In this document: in pieces, positions 25,435-34,600 of the stretch
Layout: every line of letters starts with the position of its first letter
Position numbering within the stretch: position 1 is the stretch's first letter
Source: an uncultured Clostridium sp.
Lineage (GTDB): Bacteria > Bacillota > Clostridia > TANB77 > CAG-508
Assembly: GCA_900553225.1 (NCBI GenBank)
Contig: USCV01000013.1
Span: 1 to 36,195 of the forward strand
Direction: 5' to 3'
Length of the DNA: 36,195 nt
Position numbers and translations under genes: made by a program
Notes under the pieces: model-generated
Database searches by the model: none
What the model saw: the letters and a program-made list of their open reading frames with translations, nothing else
What the model was told of the DNA's origin: nothing

Positions 25435-27361
25435 AAGTGTCCTCCATTTCAACAGAAGCTACTCTATTTTCTCTTTCTACTTTTGTTTGACTTAATATTC
25501 CATAACTTTTACCTATGTCCGTTTCTGTTATTGTGCTTTCAATTCCTTTTAATAATCCTTTTTTCTTGTGTTCATCTGTTCTATCTGATACAAGCCCACT
25601 TTCTTCTCTTACTTTTCCCGGAAGATAGTATTTAATTTCATGTGTTTGGCTCGTTCTTTGTTCTATATTACTATCTTGTACTTCTTGTTTAGCTGTTTGT
25701 CCATAAATTATTTGTGTTACTTTATTAACTGGTAATGTTTCACTACATTTTTCTTTTTTACATTCTTCTGCATAATATGGATGTTTCTGTGTATTAAAGT
25801 CTTTATCACTTTGCAATGAATATTTAGTTTCTTCTCCTTTTACAATTCTATCTCTGTCCCAAGTTAAATCCATGTTATACCATTTGCCATCTAACTTTAT
25901 TTGATTCCAAGCATGAGAACAACTTTCTCTATCTATAGTATTATATCCCCATATATATCTTGCATCTATTCCACAACAACTAAATACATTTCTTACAATT
26001 TCAGCATAACCTGCACATACACATGTATTATTTAATAAACCACCTTGCATATTTCTACAATTTTTTGAAACTTCACTAACTCTTTCCGTTCTATATTTTT
26101 GCAATAGTGCTATTCGTTTATAGCTTTTTTGAAAAGAATTAAGTCCTTCTTCTGCATCTAATTCTTGGTTTATTTGCTCAATAATATCTTTTTCCTCTTT
26201 ATCTTCCAATTTTAAAGATTCATAGTCATAGCTCATGTGATTGGCTAATCTTTTTATAACTTCTCCATATATTTTTTTATCTCTGTTAATATCATTTAGA
26301 TTTTCACTTAAATCTATTCCTGCTAATAAACTATCTATTGTTTCTCTACATCTTTTATATGTTTCTATATCATAAGGTGTTGTCTGTTGTCTATTTAATG
26401 ATTGATTAGGATCAGCTACCTTAATATCTTTTAAATTATAACTTTTTTGTAATTTCTCTAATTGCTCAACTGATAATTCAGAAGCATTTTTAATTGCAAT
26501 TTGTATCTTTATATCTTTTGATATTTTTCCCATTAACTGTTCTGCAATTTTAGGTGTTAAAACTACCGTAGTATTTTCTCCACTTCCAAATAAATTTATG
26601 CTTTCAATATATTGCTCATCATATTCTTCTAAACTGTCTATATATACTGTTCTTTGTTCTTGTATTCTTTTTTCTGAAAAGAAATCTATATGTTTTGATA
26701 GTTGTTGCATATCTCTAACAGTAAGTTCTTTTGATGATAACGCTTTTTGAAATGCCTCATAAAATTGATTTCCATCTAACTTACCTATATGTTCTGTCAA
26801 AAATTCTGAAAATTCAAAACCCCTTTTTTCAAATTCAGCTAAAACTTCTTCACAGCCTTTTATATCTAATGTTCTAAATCTTCCTTGCCTTAATTTTAAT
26901 ATATCATCAGCACATTCTGCAGAAATTGGATTGTTAGCTAATGACATTACGGTTACTCCATCCGGAACAGAATTTAAAAATTCTATGTTCGATATATTAC
27001 AATCATACAAACTTAAATTATTTATATTAGGGTGTTCTCTAAAAAATTTATCTAAATCTGTCGCACCTAGATTTATTCCTCTTAAACGCAACAATTCTAA
27101 TTGTTCCGAAATTCCAGAGTTTATATCTATATCAAATTTACCATTTTCTTCTTTTGAACTGTTATTTATTGTAAGTTTTTTTAACTTTTCTAAATATTTT
27201 AATACTTCATTAAGTTCTCTTTCAAATGTTATATCTCCTCTTTTTTGCAAAAAATCTTTTCGTGTAGAAATTCTAACTTCTTCTATATCTTCCATTTCAT
27301 TTAGATTATCAATAACTCCCAAAGCCGAAGATAAAGTATAACTACTTATTTCATAATCCAT
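25421..27361 (-). CDS. LRR protein with a transglutaminase-like cysteine-protease domain
   Basis: 646 residues. Residues 30-190 hold LRR units (KYLEKLKKLTINNS, LELLRLRGINLGA, NINNLSLYDCNI, VMSLANNPI). A helical middle follows, then a transglutaminase-like core (about 390-530) with the catalytic triad: Cys in TCVCAGYAEIVRNVF (about 446), His in SCSHAWNQIKLDGKWY (about 484) and Asp in NMDLTWDRD (about 500). Such domains cleave or cross-link amide bonds in proteins or peptidoglycan stems. No signal peptide is visible. The tail SYGILSQTKVERENR resembles that of the 22804 protein. ATG 27361 follows GGAGA. It is the first gene of the long cargo operon. Confidence 0.78.
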   Translation of the reverse strand: MDYEISSYTLSSALGVIDNLNEMEDIEEVRISTRKDFLQKRGDITFERELNEVLKYLEKLKKLTINNSSKEENGKFDIDINSGISEQLELLRLRGINLGATDLDKFFREHPNINNLSLYDCNISNIEFLNSVPDGVTVMSLANNPISAECADDILKLRQGRFRTLDIKGCEEVLAEFEKRGFEFSEFLTEHIGKLDGNQFYEAFQKALSSKELTVRDMQQLSKHIDFFSEKRIQEQRTVYIDSLEEYDEQYIESINLFGSGENTTVVLTPKIAEQLMGKISKDIKIQIAIKNASELSVEQLEKLQKSYNLKDIKVADPNQSLNRQQTTPYDIETYKRCRETIDSLLAGIDLSENLNDINRDKKIYGEVIKRLANHMSYDYESLKLEDKEEKDIIEQINQELDAEEGLNSFQKSYKRIALLQKYRTERVSEVSKNCRNMQGGLLNNTCVCAGYAEIVRNVFSCCGIDARYIWGYNTIDRESCSHAWNQIKLDGKWYNMDLTWDRDRIVKGEETKYSLQSDKDFNTQKHPYYAEECKKEKCSETLPVNKVTQIIYGQTAKQEVQDSNIEQRTSQTHEIKYYLPGKVREESGLVSDRTDEHKKKGLLKGIESTITETDIGKSYGILSQTKVERENRVASVEMEDTYENR

Positions 27362-27917
27362 ATATATTCTCCATTTCTTTTGTTCTATGTTTTAAAATGT
27401 CATTTATCTTCAATAATTCAATTATATTTTAGCATAATAAAAAAAATTGAACAATATTTTTTGTTTAATTTATAAATATTTATAATAGAAACCAGAGAGA
27501 GTGAGCTTTGAAGATTAGGCGTAATATATCCCATTTTGATAAAAGGATTATTACGCCACTTATATTTTAGAAACCGTCGGTCGTTTGCTAGTTTCATAGG
27601 CAGTCTAGTAAGTAGTTTTATCTACTATAATTGCTGATAACTTAATATCTTTACTTATATTTGTCCAAGCTTTTTGCAATTATAAATCCACAACCAAGTA
27701 TCCACCAAAACTCTTTTATTATTGTGAGTTTATAGTTCTAAATTCTCACTTACGCACTTTGTATAAATAGACCGTTTATACTAATACGAGCAAATTTTAT
27801 AGCATCGGCTTGCTAAACCAAGAACTTTTATAGAGGTTCTGCATATCTCTTGCAAAATAAAAAAACATCTGCAATATTTACATTGCAAATGCTTTCTATT
27901 TTTCTATTCAATTAAAT
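27362..27917. other. non-coding stretch with several hairpins
   Basis: 556 nt without a credible gene. Near the left edge, TATAAT and TATGCT boxes on the minus strand (about 27425-27440) could promote the 27361 operon. A 9-bp hairpin GGCGTAATA / TATTACGCC (27518-27526 with 27549-27557) with an inner ATCC/GGAT pairing, and smaller stems at about 27800-27840, suggest structured RNA or protein-binding sites. A stem near 27868-27895 followed by seven T on the minus strand looks like a second terminator behind abiEii. The GC content is a little higher than around it. Confidence 0.45.
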
Positions 27918-27966
27918 AAAATGTGAAACATTTTACTCTATTTTGGAATATTTTGTTTCACATTTT
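27918..27966 (-). terminator. intrinsic terminator of the abiE operon
   Basis: A perfect 13-bp stem AAAATGTGAAACA / TGTTTCACATTTT (27918-27930 with 27954-27966) with a 23-nt loop, followed by TTTATTT in minus direction. It begins five bases after the abiEii stop. Confidence 0.8.
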
Positions 27967-27970
27967 TCGC

Positions 27971-28918
27971 TTATATAATGTTTTTATTGTTTATAATTTC
28001 ATTTAAAGTATTCTTTACTTCACTAATTTTTATTTTATATTTATCATTTAGTACATACTTATTTTGCATATTTTCAAATTCTTTTAATAAATCCTCATTA
28101 AAGTCTTGTTTTAAATAGGTGAAATCTTTAATTTTCAAATCAGCATCAATTCCACCTTTTCTAATGCTTTCCTCTTGCCTTTTATATGAAATTAGTTTCT
28201 CTAGTTCTTCTTTGTTTTGTAACAATTCTTTAATTGCTTTTGTTTGTGCTAGTATTGTAATGTCATATAAATGCTTTGATGTATCCTTATACATATTTCT
28301 AATATAATAAAACTCTGCTGCAAAAACTTTATCTATAAACATTCTTTCAAGCTTTATAATATTTATATCAAAATCTGATATTTCAAATTGTTCTTTTAAA
28401 ATTTTTCTCTCACTCTCGTTTGCTAATTTATATATAAGTGGTTCTATATTATATTTTTTATAAGGCTCACTAACAGTAAAAGATGTTGCTTCTACTTGTA
28501 TAATTCCTGCTCTATGTAATGGATCTTTGCTAGTATCATAAATAGAATTGTATCTGTATATTCCTGTAACACTTCCCTTATTATCAATACATTCCTCTTT
28601 TGATAATTCTAGTCCTTCTATCTCATAACCTAGAGCTGACTCTTTTAATCTTTTTTTGTTTTTAGTATTTGATTGTTCAGAAATAACTTTTACTGTTAAG
28701 TCTATATCTTCTGAAAAACGATTCATTGTATCTAATATTTTATAGACTGCTGTTCCCCCTTTAAAATATGCCTGTAACTCATCTTGATTTTTTGATAATT
28801 CCTTCAATATGGTACATACATAATAATCTTTTTCAATAATATCTGAATCTATTCCTGTTTTTGTATTTAAGTTATCTATAAACTCTCTAAATAATTCTTT
28901 ATTTAAATGTAAATTCAT
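27971..28918 (-). CDS. abiEii: AbiEii-type nucleotidyltransferase toxin
   Basis: 315 residues of the AbiEii/JHP933 family. The nucleotidyltransferase signature FKGGTAVYK (52-60) is followed by RFSEDIDLTV (67-76), which carries the metal-binding Asp pair. KLERMFIDKVFAAEFY and RHLYDI-like KHLYDITIL (tail-domain motif) are seen downstream. The family toxins transfer nucleotides, in characterised members to tRNA ends, and stop growth or block phage. It starts 9 nt after abiEi behind GGAGG, as in a standard type IV toxin-antitoxin operon, and should protect against phage and stabilise the element. Confidence 0.9.
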   Translation of the reverse strand: MNLHLNKELFREFIDNLNTKTGIDSDIIEKDYYVCTILKELSKNQDELQAYFKGGTAVYKILDTMNRFSEDIDLTVKVISEQSNTKNKKRLKESALGYEIEGLELSKEECIDNKGSVTGIYRYNSIYDTSKDPLHRAGIIQVEATSFTVSEPYKKYNIEPLIYKLANESERKILKEQFEISDFDINIIKLERMFIDKVFAAEFYYIRNMYKDTSKHLYDITILAQTKAIKELLQNKEELEKLISYKRQEESIRKGGIDADLKIKDFTYLKQDFNEDLLKEFENMQNKYVLNDKYKIKISEVKNTLNEIINNKNII

Positions 28919-28927
28919 TTTTACCTC

Positions 28928-29575
28928 CTACCTTGCTAAAACAAGTATCTTATTAATAACTGTTCTACTTTTTGTATCCATAGCATATTTAATTATTTTT
29001 TCAAAATCCAAATCATTTTCTTCAATAAAATTATATATTATTTCATCAGGATTATCTACTTCAATTCCAATATTATCTTTGTTTTCTATCAAATCAAATA
29101 ATTGTAAATACTTATAATTCTCATTATTTATCGCCATCTTCGGTTTTCTAATTATAACATTTAAATTTTTATTTTCATATTTGTTAAAATTTTTACATTC
29201 ATTTGTAGCAATATCTATAATATTTGGAACTTGTGTAGTTAAATGTGCCTCATTAAAAAGTTTTGCTCCAGTAATATATCCTTTTATATTTCCATCTTTG
29301 TCCATTATATATTTATATTGAATGATTTGTCTATTTCCTAACAACATCTTTCCAAATATGTTTTCATTAGGAATATAATAAATTCCTTTATATGCTGTTT
29401 CTATTATGCCTTCTTTATTCATTCTATTCAAAATAGCTTTAATATTATTGAATACTTTTTCTTTTTCATTTTCGTTGTAAAATCTTATAATATGCTCTTT
29501 AACTTCTTCAATAAAAATTGGCATTCCTTTTTCGCTTTTATTTATATATTCTAACACCATATTATAGCAATTCAT
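28928..29575 (-). CDS. abiEi: AbiEi-type antitoxin / transcription repressor
   Basis: 215 residues. The N-terminal winged helix (YINKSEKGMPIFIEEVKEH, ILNRMNKEGIIETAYKGIYYIP) is followed by a C-terminal domain with GYITGAKLFNEAHLTTQVPNIIDIATN, a pattern of AbiEi/DUF6088 proteins. AbiEi neutralises AbiEii without direct binding and represses its own operon. ATG 29575 is preferred over GTG 29584 because AGAGG stands 8 nt before it. The promoter lies at 29638-29666. Confidence 0.85.
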   Translation of the reverse strand: MNCYNMVLEYINKSEKGMPIFIEEVKEHIIRFYNENEKEKVFNNIKAILNRMNKEGIIETAYKGIYYIPNENIFGKMLLGNRQIIQYKYIMDKDGNIKGYITGAKLFNEAHLTTQVPNIIDIATNECKNFNKYENKNLNVIIRKPKMAINNENYKYLQLFDLIENKDNIGIEVDNPDEIIYNFIEENDLDFEKIIKYAMDTKSRTVINKILVLAR

Positions 29576-29637
29576 TTTTCTCACCTCTTTATTACTATTT
29601 TATGATTATTTTTGTATTCTATTCATATTCTAGTAAT

Positions 29638-29666
29638 ATTTTAGCATTTTTTTCGCCTTTTGTCAA
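29638..29666 (-). promoter_or_regulatory. abiEi: consensus sigma-A promoter of abiEi-abiEii
   Basis: On the minus strand TTGACA (29666-29661), a 17-nt spacer and TAAAAT (29643-29638), almost full consensus. AGAATA-type direct repeats between the -10 box and the ribosome site (29605-29632) may be AbiEi binding sites. Confidence 0.8.
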
Positions 29667-29705
29667 ATGTTAATGGTGTTTTTTATGTAAGAGTATCAAT
29701 ATTTT

Positions 29706-30068
29706 TCAAAACTGTCCACAAGAACAATACTCATGTGTGTATTGTCCTCCATTTTCTCTTGTCCCAGGAACATATGCTTTAATATATCCAGGTTTTAATT
29801 TTCCTTTCTCAAAAGGCGGATCTAGAAGCTTAATTAATCCATTTTCTTTATCTACTAAATGATTTTCTAAACTCTCAAGCGAAATATATTTTTTGTCATT
29901 ATCACCAGCTCCTGATATAGTAGCCCAGCTTTGTGCAATACTATCAATTCTACATTCTTCATTTTGAAGACTTCCTAAAACATCTCCATTATCCATAAAT
30001 GCCCTTTTATACCATCTTCCATCCCATCCATTTGTATTTAAAGCCTTTTTTAATTTTTGCATAATTCC
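29706..30068 (-). pseudogene. cyclic beta-1,2-glucan synthase-like gene, segment 3 (GH94 barrel), ends at the element boundary
   Basis: Read from GGA at 30068 after skipping the C of the CGG at 30069-30067: GIMQKLKKALNTNGWDGRWY, SLQNEECRIDSIAQSWATISGAGD, LKPGYIKAYVPGTRENGGQYTH. These are hallmark strands of GH94 phosphorylases (QNEECRIDSIAQSW and GGQYTHA). Beyond 29732 the frame runs into element DNA (EYCSCGQF) and stops at 29706, so the inserted allele makes a truncated protein without the last 160 residues. Excision joins it to 14906. Confidence 0.85.
29717..29745. repeat. right attachment site (attR) with inner recombinase arm
   Basis: Core 29732-29745 (CATGTGTGTATTGT) matches 14907-14920 except for one base. 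Inner arm 29717-29729 (CACAAGAACAATA) is the inverted partner (12 of 13) of 14915-14927. The single difference in the 14-mer is the wobble base of the Tyr codon in GGQYTH. Confidence 0.8.
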
Positions 30069-30069
30069 G

Positions 30070-31611
30070 GTTATACTTTTCTACTTTTTCTAAATCACCT
30101 TTTTTCTCACAAATTGGAATAAAATCTCTTAAAACTGTATACATGAAAAATCCTAACCATACACTTTCACCTTTTCCTTTATTTCCAACTGTGCTAAATC
30201 CGTCATTCCAATCACCGCTTCCAATCTTAGGCAAATCGTTTTTTCCGAAGTTTAGAGATTTTTCAATTGCTTTTATACAATGCTCATAAATACTTCCTTT
30301 TTTATCAGAGTCTTCATACAAATCATAGCATTCATCTGTACCTTCTTCTAATAATTTTCCCTTTTTATAATTTGTCTCAATATCTAAGATTGAATAATCA
30401 TTTGTATATTTAATATAATCTGCACATACAAAAGCAAGCCATAACAAATCATCTGAAAATCTAGTTCTAATTCCCTTATTGGTTTCTTCATGCCACCAAT
30501 GTTCTACATCACCTTCTATAAATTGATGATTACTACTTCTGATAATTTGTTTTTTTGTAATATCGGGTTCTACATATTTAGCTGCAATAGAATCTTGAAG
30601 CTGATCTCTAAATCCGTATGCCCCTCCTGATTGGTAAAACGCTGTTTTTGCCAGCATTCTACAACAAATTGTCTGATACATGCACCATCCATTCATTAAA
30701 ATATTAAATGACTCTAATGGAGTATTTACTTGTATATTATTAATTAAATCTTCCCAATATTTTGTTACTTTTTTCAATTCTTCAAAACAGTGACTTAAAT
30801 TTGTATATTTATATGCCATATCTTGACAATCTAAAATATTTTTTTCTTGTCCAAGTAATAAACAAATTTGTTTTTCTTCATATGCCTCTAATTTAATTTC
30901 GAATTGTACTGCTATTATTGTATCTTTTCCAAGAGAATTTTCTGAATTTAAATTAACACACTTTAATCCATCAGGATCTTGCAAAGTTCCTTTCCCTATA
31001 AAAAATTTTTTATCACCTGTATAAGACTGAATTTTTTCATTACTAGATATATACATTCTTAAAGGGAAATCTGAATTTGCTATATTCTTGGCAACTAATA
31101 CATTAGTATTCTCCTTTAATTCTAAATCTATAAAACCATTTGAATTTATTTCATCTTCATCCAAAACTGGTTTTAGATAATAAACTAGCTTTATTTTTCT
31201 TTTCTTTGGTAGTTCATTTTTTAAACTTAATAAATTAATTTTAACAGAATCTTCTTTTGGAATAAATACAGTTAAGTCTTGATCAATACCGTTACTATTA
31301 TGATGATATTTAGCATATCCAAATCCATATGTTATAAAGTAATCATTTTCATCTGGCATAGGATTTAGCCCTAATGACCATTTTCTATTATTATCTTCAT
31401 CTTCTAAATAAATAATTTCAGATGGAATATCTGTAACACTATTATTTGACCAAGCTGTAAGTTTATTTAATCTGCTATTTTGACTCCAAGTGTATCCTCC
31501 TTGGCTATCTGTTACTAAGCTTCCAAATTTCTCATTTGCCATAATATGACTCCAAACATTTGGCAATCTATTATTTTTATTAATTTTTATTTTATATTCT
31601 TTACCATCACC
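30070..31611 (-). CDS. cyclic beta-1,2-glucan synthase-like gene, segment 2 (GH94 N-domain and catalytic acid), between two CGG frame changes
   Basis: 514 residues read from GGT at 31611: GDGKEYKI, then LPNVWSHIMANEKFGSLV, GYTWSQNSRLNKLTAWSNN, the beta-supersandwich of GH94, a helical linker, and the start of the barrel with FRDQLQDSIAAKY, HWWHEETNKGIRTRFSDDL and the catalytic-acid motif GSGDWNDGFSTVG. GH94 enzymes phosphorolyse beta-glucosides; in glucan synthases this domain controls chain length. Without the frame change at 31612 the first usable ATG is 31566, in the middle of the domain and without a ribosome site, so this is not an independent gene. Confidence 0.85.
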
Positions 31612-34600
31612 GTGAAAATCCTCCGTATTCGTTATAATATTTTAATTCTTGCTTTATAACATCTTTACTTACATATTCCTCAAAACCAGGCTGTCTCTGA
31701 ATCTCAAAATTAGAACTTTTTCTGTTTTCTAAATATTCTTCTTCTAAATCTTTAAGTTGCAAACCAATTTTTCCAATATGACAGTCTAATATCAGATTTG
31801 CTCTTGACTCTAATAGATTAATTTCATTTTCATCTAAATTATTTAGTACAAATATTCCAGCTTTTTTATTTCTTAAAAACATCATGTTTCTATTTAAAAT
31901 TGCTCGTTCAATTCCATCTTTTACATAGTTTTCATATGAGTTTTCTTCTTCGTTAATAATAACAAAATCAATAAATACATTCTTTGTTCTAAAATATTCA
32001 TACGCTTTTAAACATTCTTCAATTACATGCATATCATTAATATTTGCTATTTTTACAAGCAATATTGGAACATCTCCTGATATGCCATAATTCCACAATC
32101 TGTTAATTGAGCATATTTCATCATTTATATTCTTTTTATACCCTTCCTGAAGTGGATTTTGAAATAAAATGTATGATAACATTTTTTGATATACTTCTAT
32201 TTCTTTTGCTTTTAATCCTAAATATCTATTTTCAGCTTCCACTCTTGCTCTAGATAATTCAAATGATCTTTTAATTTTTTCTTCATTTAAAAATTTATTT
32301 ATATTTTGCATACAACATTCTTTATTATCTGCAACGGTAATTATTAAGTCAAACCATTTCTTTTCTTCTGGCTTTATGCAAAAAGTTCTTTTCATTGCAA
32401 CAATTGGGTCTACTGTCAGTCTTACTCTATTAGTAAAAGGACTAGACTTTTGTACTAGACTTGGAAACCCTAGATTGCCTCTTCCAAAGAATTTTTCTTT
32501 ATCTATTTCATATTCTAACTCTCCAATTGTTTCATCTTCTGTATATAAATTAATTGCTAAATACATGTCATTTTCATTCTGATTTCTATTTTTTCTTCTA
32601 ACTAAAATAGTCCCTGTATCTTCTAAAAATTCAAATGTCAAAAATAAATTATTAAATGCCACATGAGCATAATCTTGCATTTTGTTTGAAAGTACTGGTT
32701 CTAGAAAGCTTGTTAGCTCAATTGTCTGAGCCTCATTGCCATAGTTTGTAAATTCTATTCTTCTTATTTCAACTGGATCTTTAGGAGATATAGTTGTTAT
32801 AAGTTTTGTTTCAATAGAACCATCTTGCCTTGTAATTTTATTAACATCTGGACTAAAACTGATTTCATAAGAGTCTGGCTTAGAAAGATAATTCATATAA
32901 TTGGCTGTCCAAATTCTTTTTGTTTTAATATTTTTTATAAAAAAGAATATCCCCTGTGGCACATCTTTTGTTAATTTAAAACGATTAATTAATATATCTT
33001 TATATTTACTATAACCTTCTCCTTTTTGATCCATAACAATTGTATAATCTTCATTTGAGATAACATTTGACCTGTTTAAATCTTCATTTATTTTGTTATA
33101 ATTTCTTACTAAATACACTTCATAATTCTTATATTTAATTTTTTCTACCTTTTCTTTTTCCTCTTTAGTAATAATAACATTTTCAGGCATTCTTTCTTCT
33201 AGTAAAACTTCTACAGATTGCATTTCAGGATTTTGCATAAATCTTTTTTGTAAAATTAAGTCATTAAACAAATTGTTAATAGACAGCAATATTAATCCCT
33301 GGTGATGTGCCATATATGTTTTTACTGGTTCACAATTTTTAGACTCTCTCATTCTATTTGGTGTATAATCAATAGATTCAAAAAATCCATATTTGTCATA
33401 CATTCCTTGTGCTTCCAATTTTTTTAAATTTTCTATAACTTCTTTTGGTTTTTCATTAATCGCTAAAATGCTTCCATAACTTGCAACTACCATTTCATCT
33501 TCTAGCCCTCTTTTTAATCCAAGCCACGGAATTCCAAATGCTTTATATTGATAATTATTATTTAGATCAGTTAAACTAAACGCTGCCTCTGAAAATCCCC
33601 AAGGTATATTTAATTTTTTTGCATACTCCATTTGACTCATAATCATAAACTTACAAGACTCATCTAGCAAACTTCCTTCATATTTTGGAATATTAATGTT
33701 TGGCATTAAATATTCAAATGCAGTACCAGACCAAGAAATAAGCCCTTTATATTTATTTAATGTTGTAAGTGTTCTACTTAAATTATACCAGCTTTTAGGT
33801 GGTATATCTTTTTTAGCAATAGCAACATAACTTGCTTGTCTTGCCTCAGATGCCAAAAGGTCATAGTAAGAGTCTGTTAATTTATTTTCTTCAATATTAA
33901 ATCCTATAGAAAATAATCTATTTTTTTCATCATATAATTTAGTAAAATCTGTGTCATTAATTAATTTATCAATTTGTTTTATTTCATTTTCATATTTATT
34001 GTTATCATTTATTTTGTAGAAAAATTGTTTTACTACATATAAATATCCAACAAAATTTCCATTATCCACAGAAGATATATATCTTGGTATTAAAGGAGAT
34101 AAATCCTCTAAATTATACCAATTGTACAAATGTCCGTTCCACTTTTGAAGGCTAGATACTGTATCTAACATTTTCCTTAATAATTTTATTGTACTTTCTA
34201 AATCTTCGTATTTTAAGTCATAAGCAGAAATTACTGCTAGCATTCCCAAACTAATATTAGTTGGAGATGTTCTCATAGCAATTTTATCTTTTCTACTTTC
34301 CTGAAAATTATCTGGTGGCAAAAACTTAGTATTTTCATTTATATTTTCCTTAAAAAACAGCCATGTTCTTTTTCCAATATCTAACAGGTAATCTTTTTCT
34401 TCTTTGCTAAGCTCTTCTACTTTCTTTTTTTGTTTTATTTCTTTGCTAATATTCCACATAATAAATGGTGCAACAAGCCATAAAATTCCAATTACAAAAT
34501 AAGTAATACTTTTAAAGTTATTTAAATAACCTAGTCCTATAAAAATTGCTAAAACACCAAATATTATATTTGCAAACATAGATTTATAATAAGATATCAA

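Larger units (their letters stand above)
14907..29731. mobile_element. integrative mobilizable element of Tn4451 style, about 14.8 kb, inserted in the glucan synthase gene
   Basis: The boundaries follow from the split host gene: removing 14,825 bp joins GGQYTH to ASCWVII exactly in frame. The element carries a large serine recombinase next to its left end, a TnpW-like small protein, a decayed tnpV, a relaxase with MobC and an oriT-like region. Cargo genes are AbiE, LRR and transglutaminase-like proteins and two large-plus-small protein modules. It lacks VirB4, coupling protein or other type IV secretion genes, so it would need a helper for transfer. Two genes are damaged by stops (22137-22139 and 19237-19239), so it may be ageing, but the recombinase and both ends look intact. 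Confidence 0.88.

Noticed and set aside
27362..27970. tRNA gene or CRISPR array in the non-coding stretch
   Set aside because: No cloverleaf with T-loop sequence and no regularly spaced repeats could be found.
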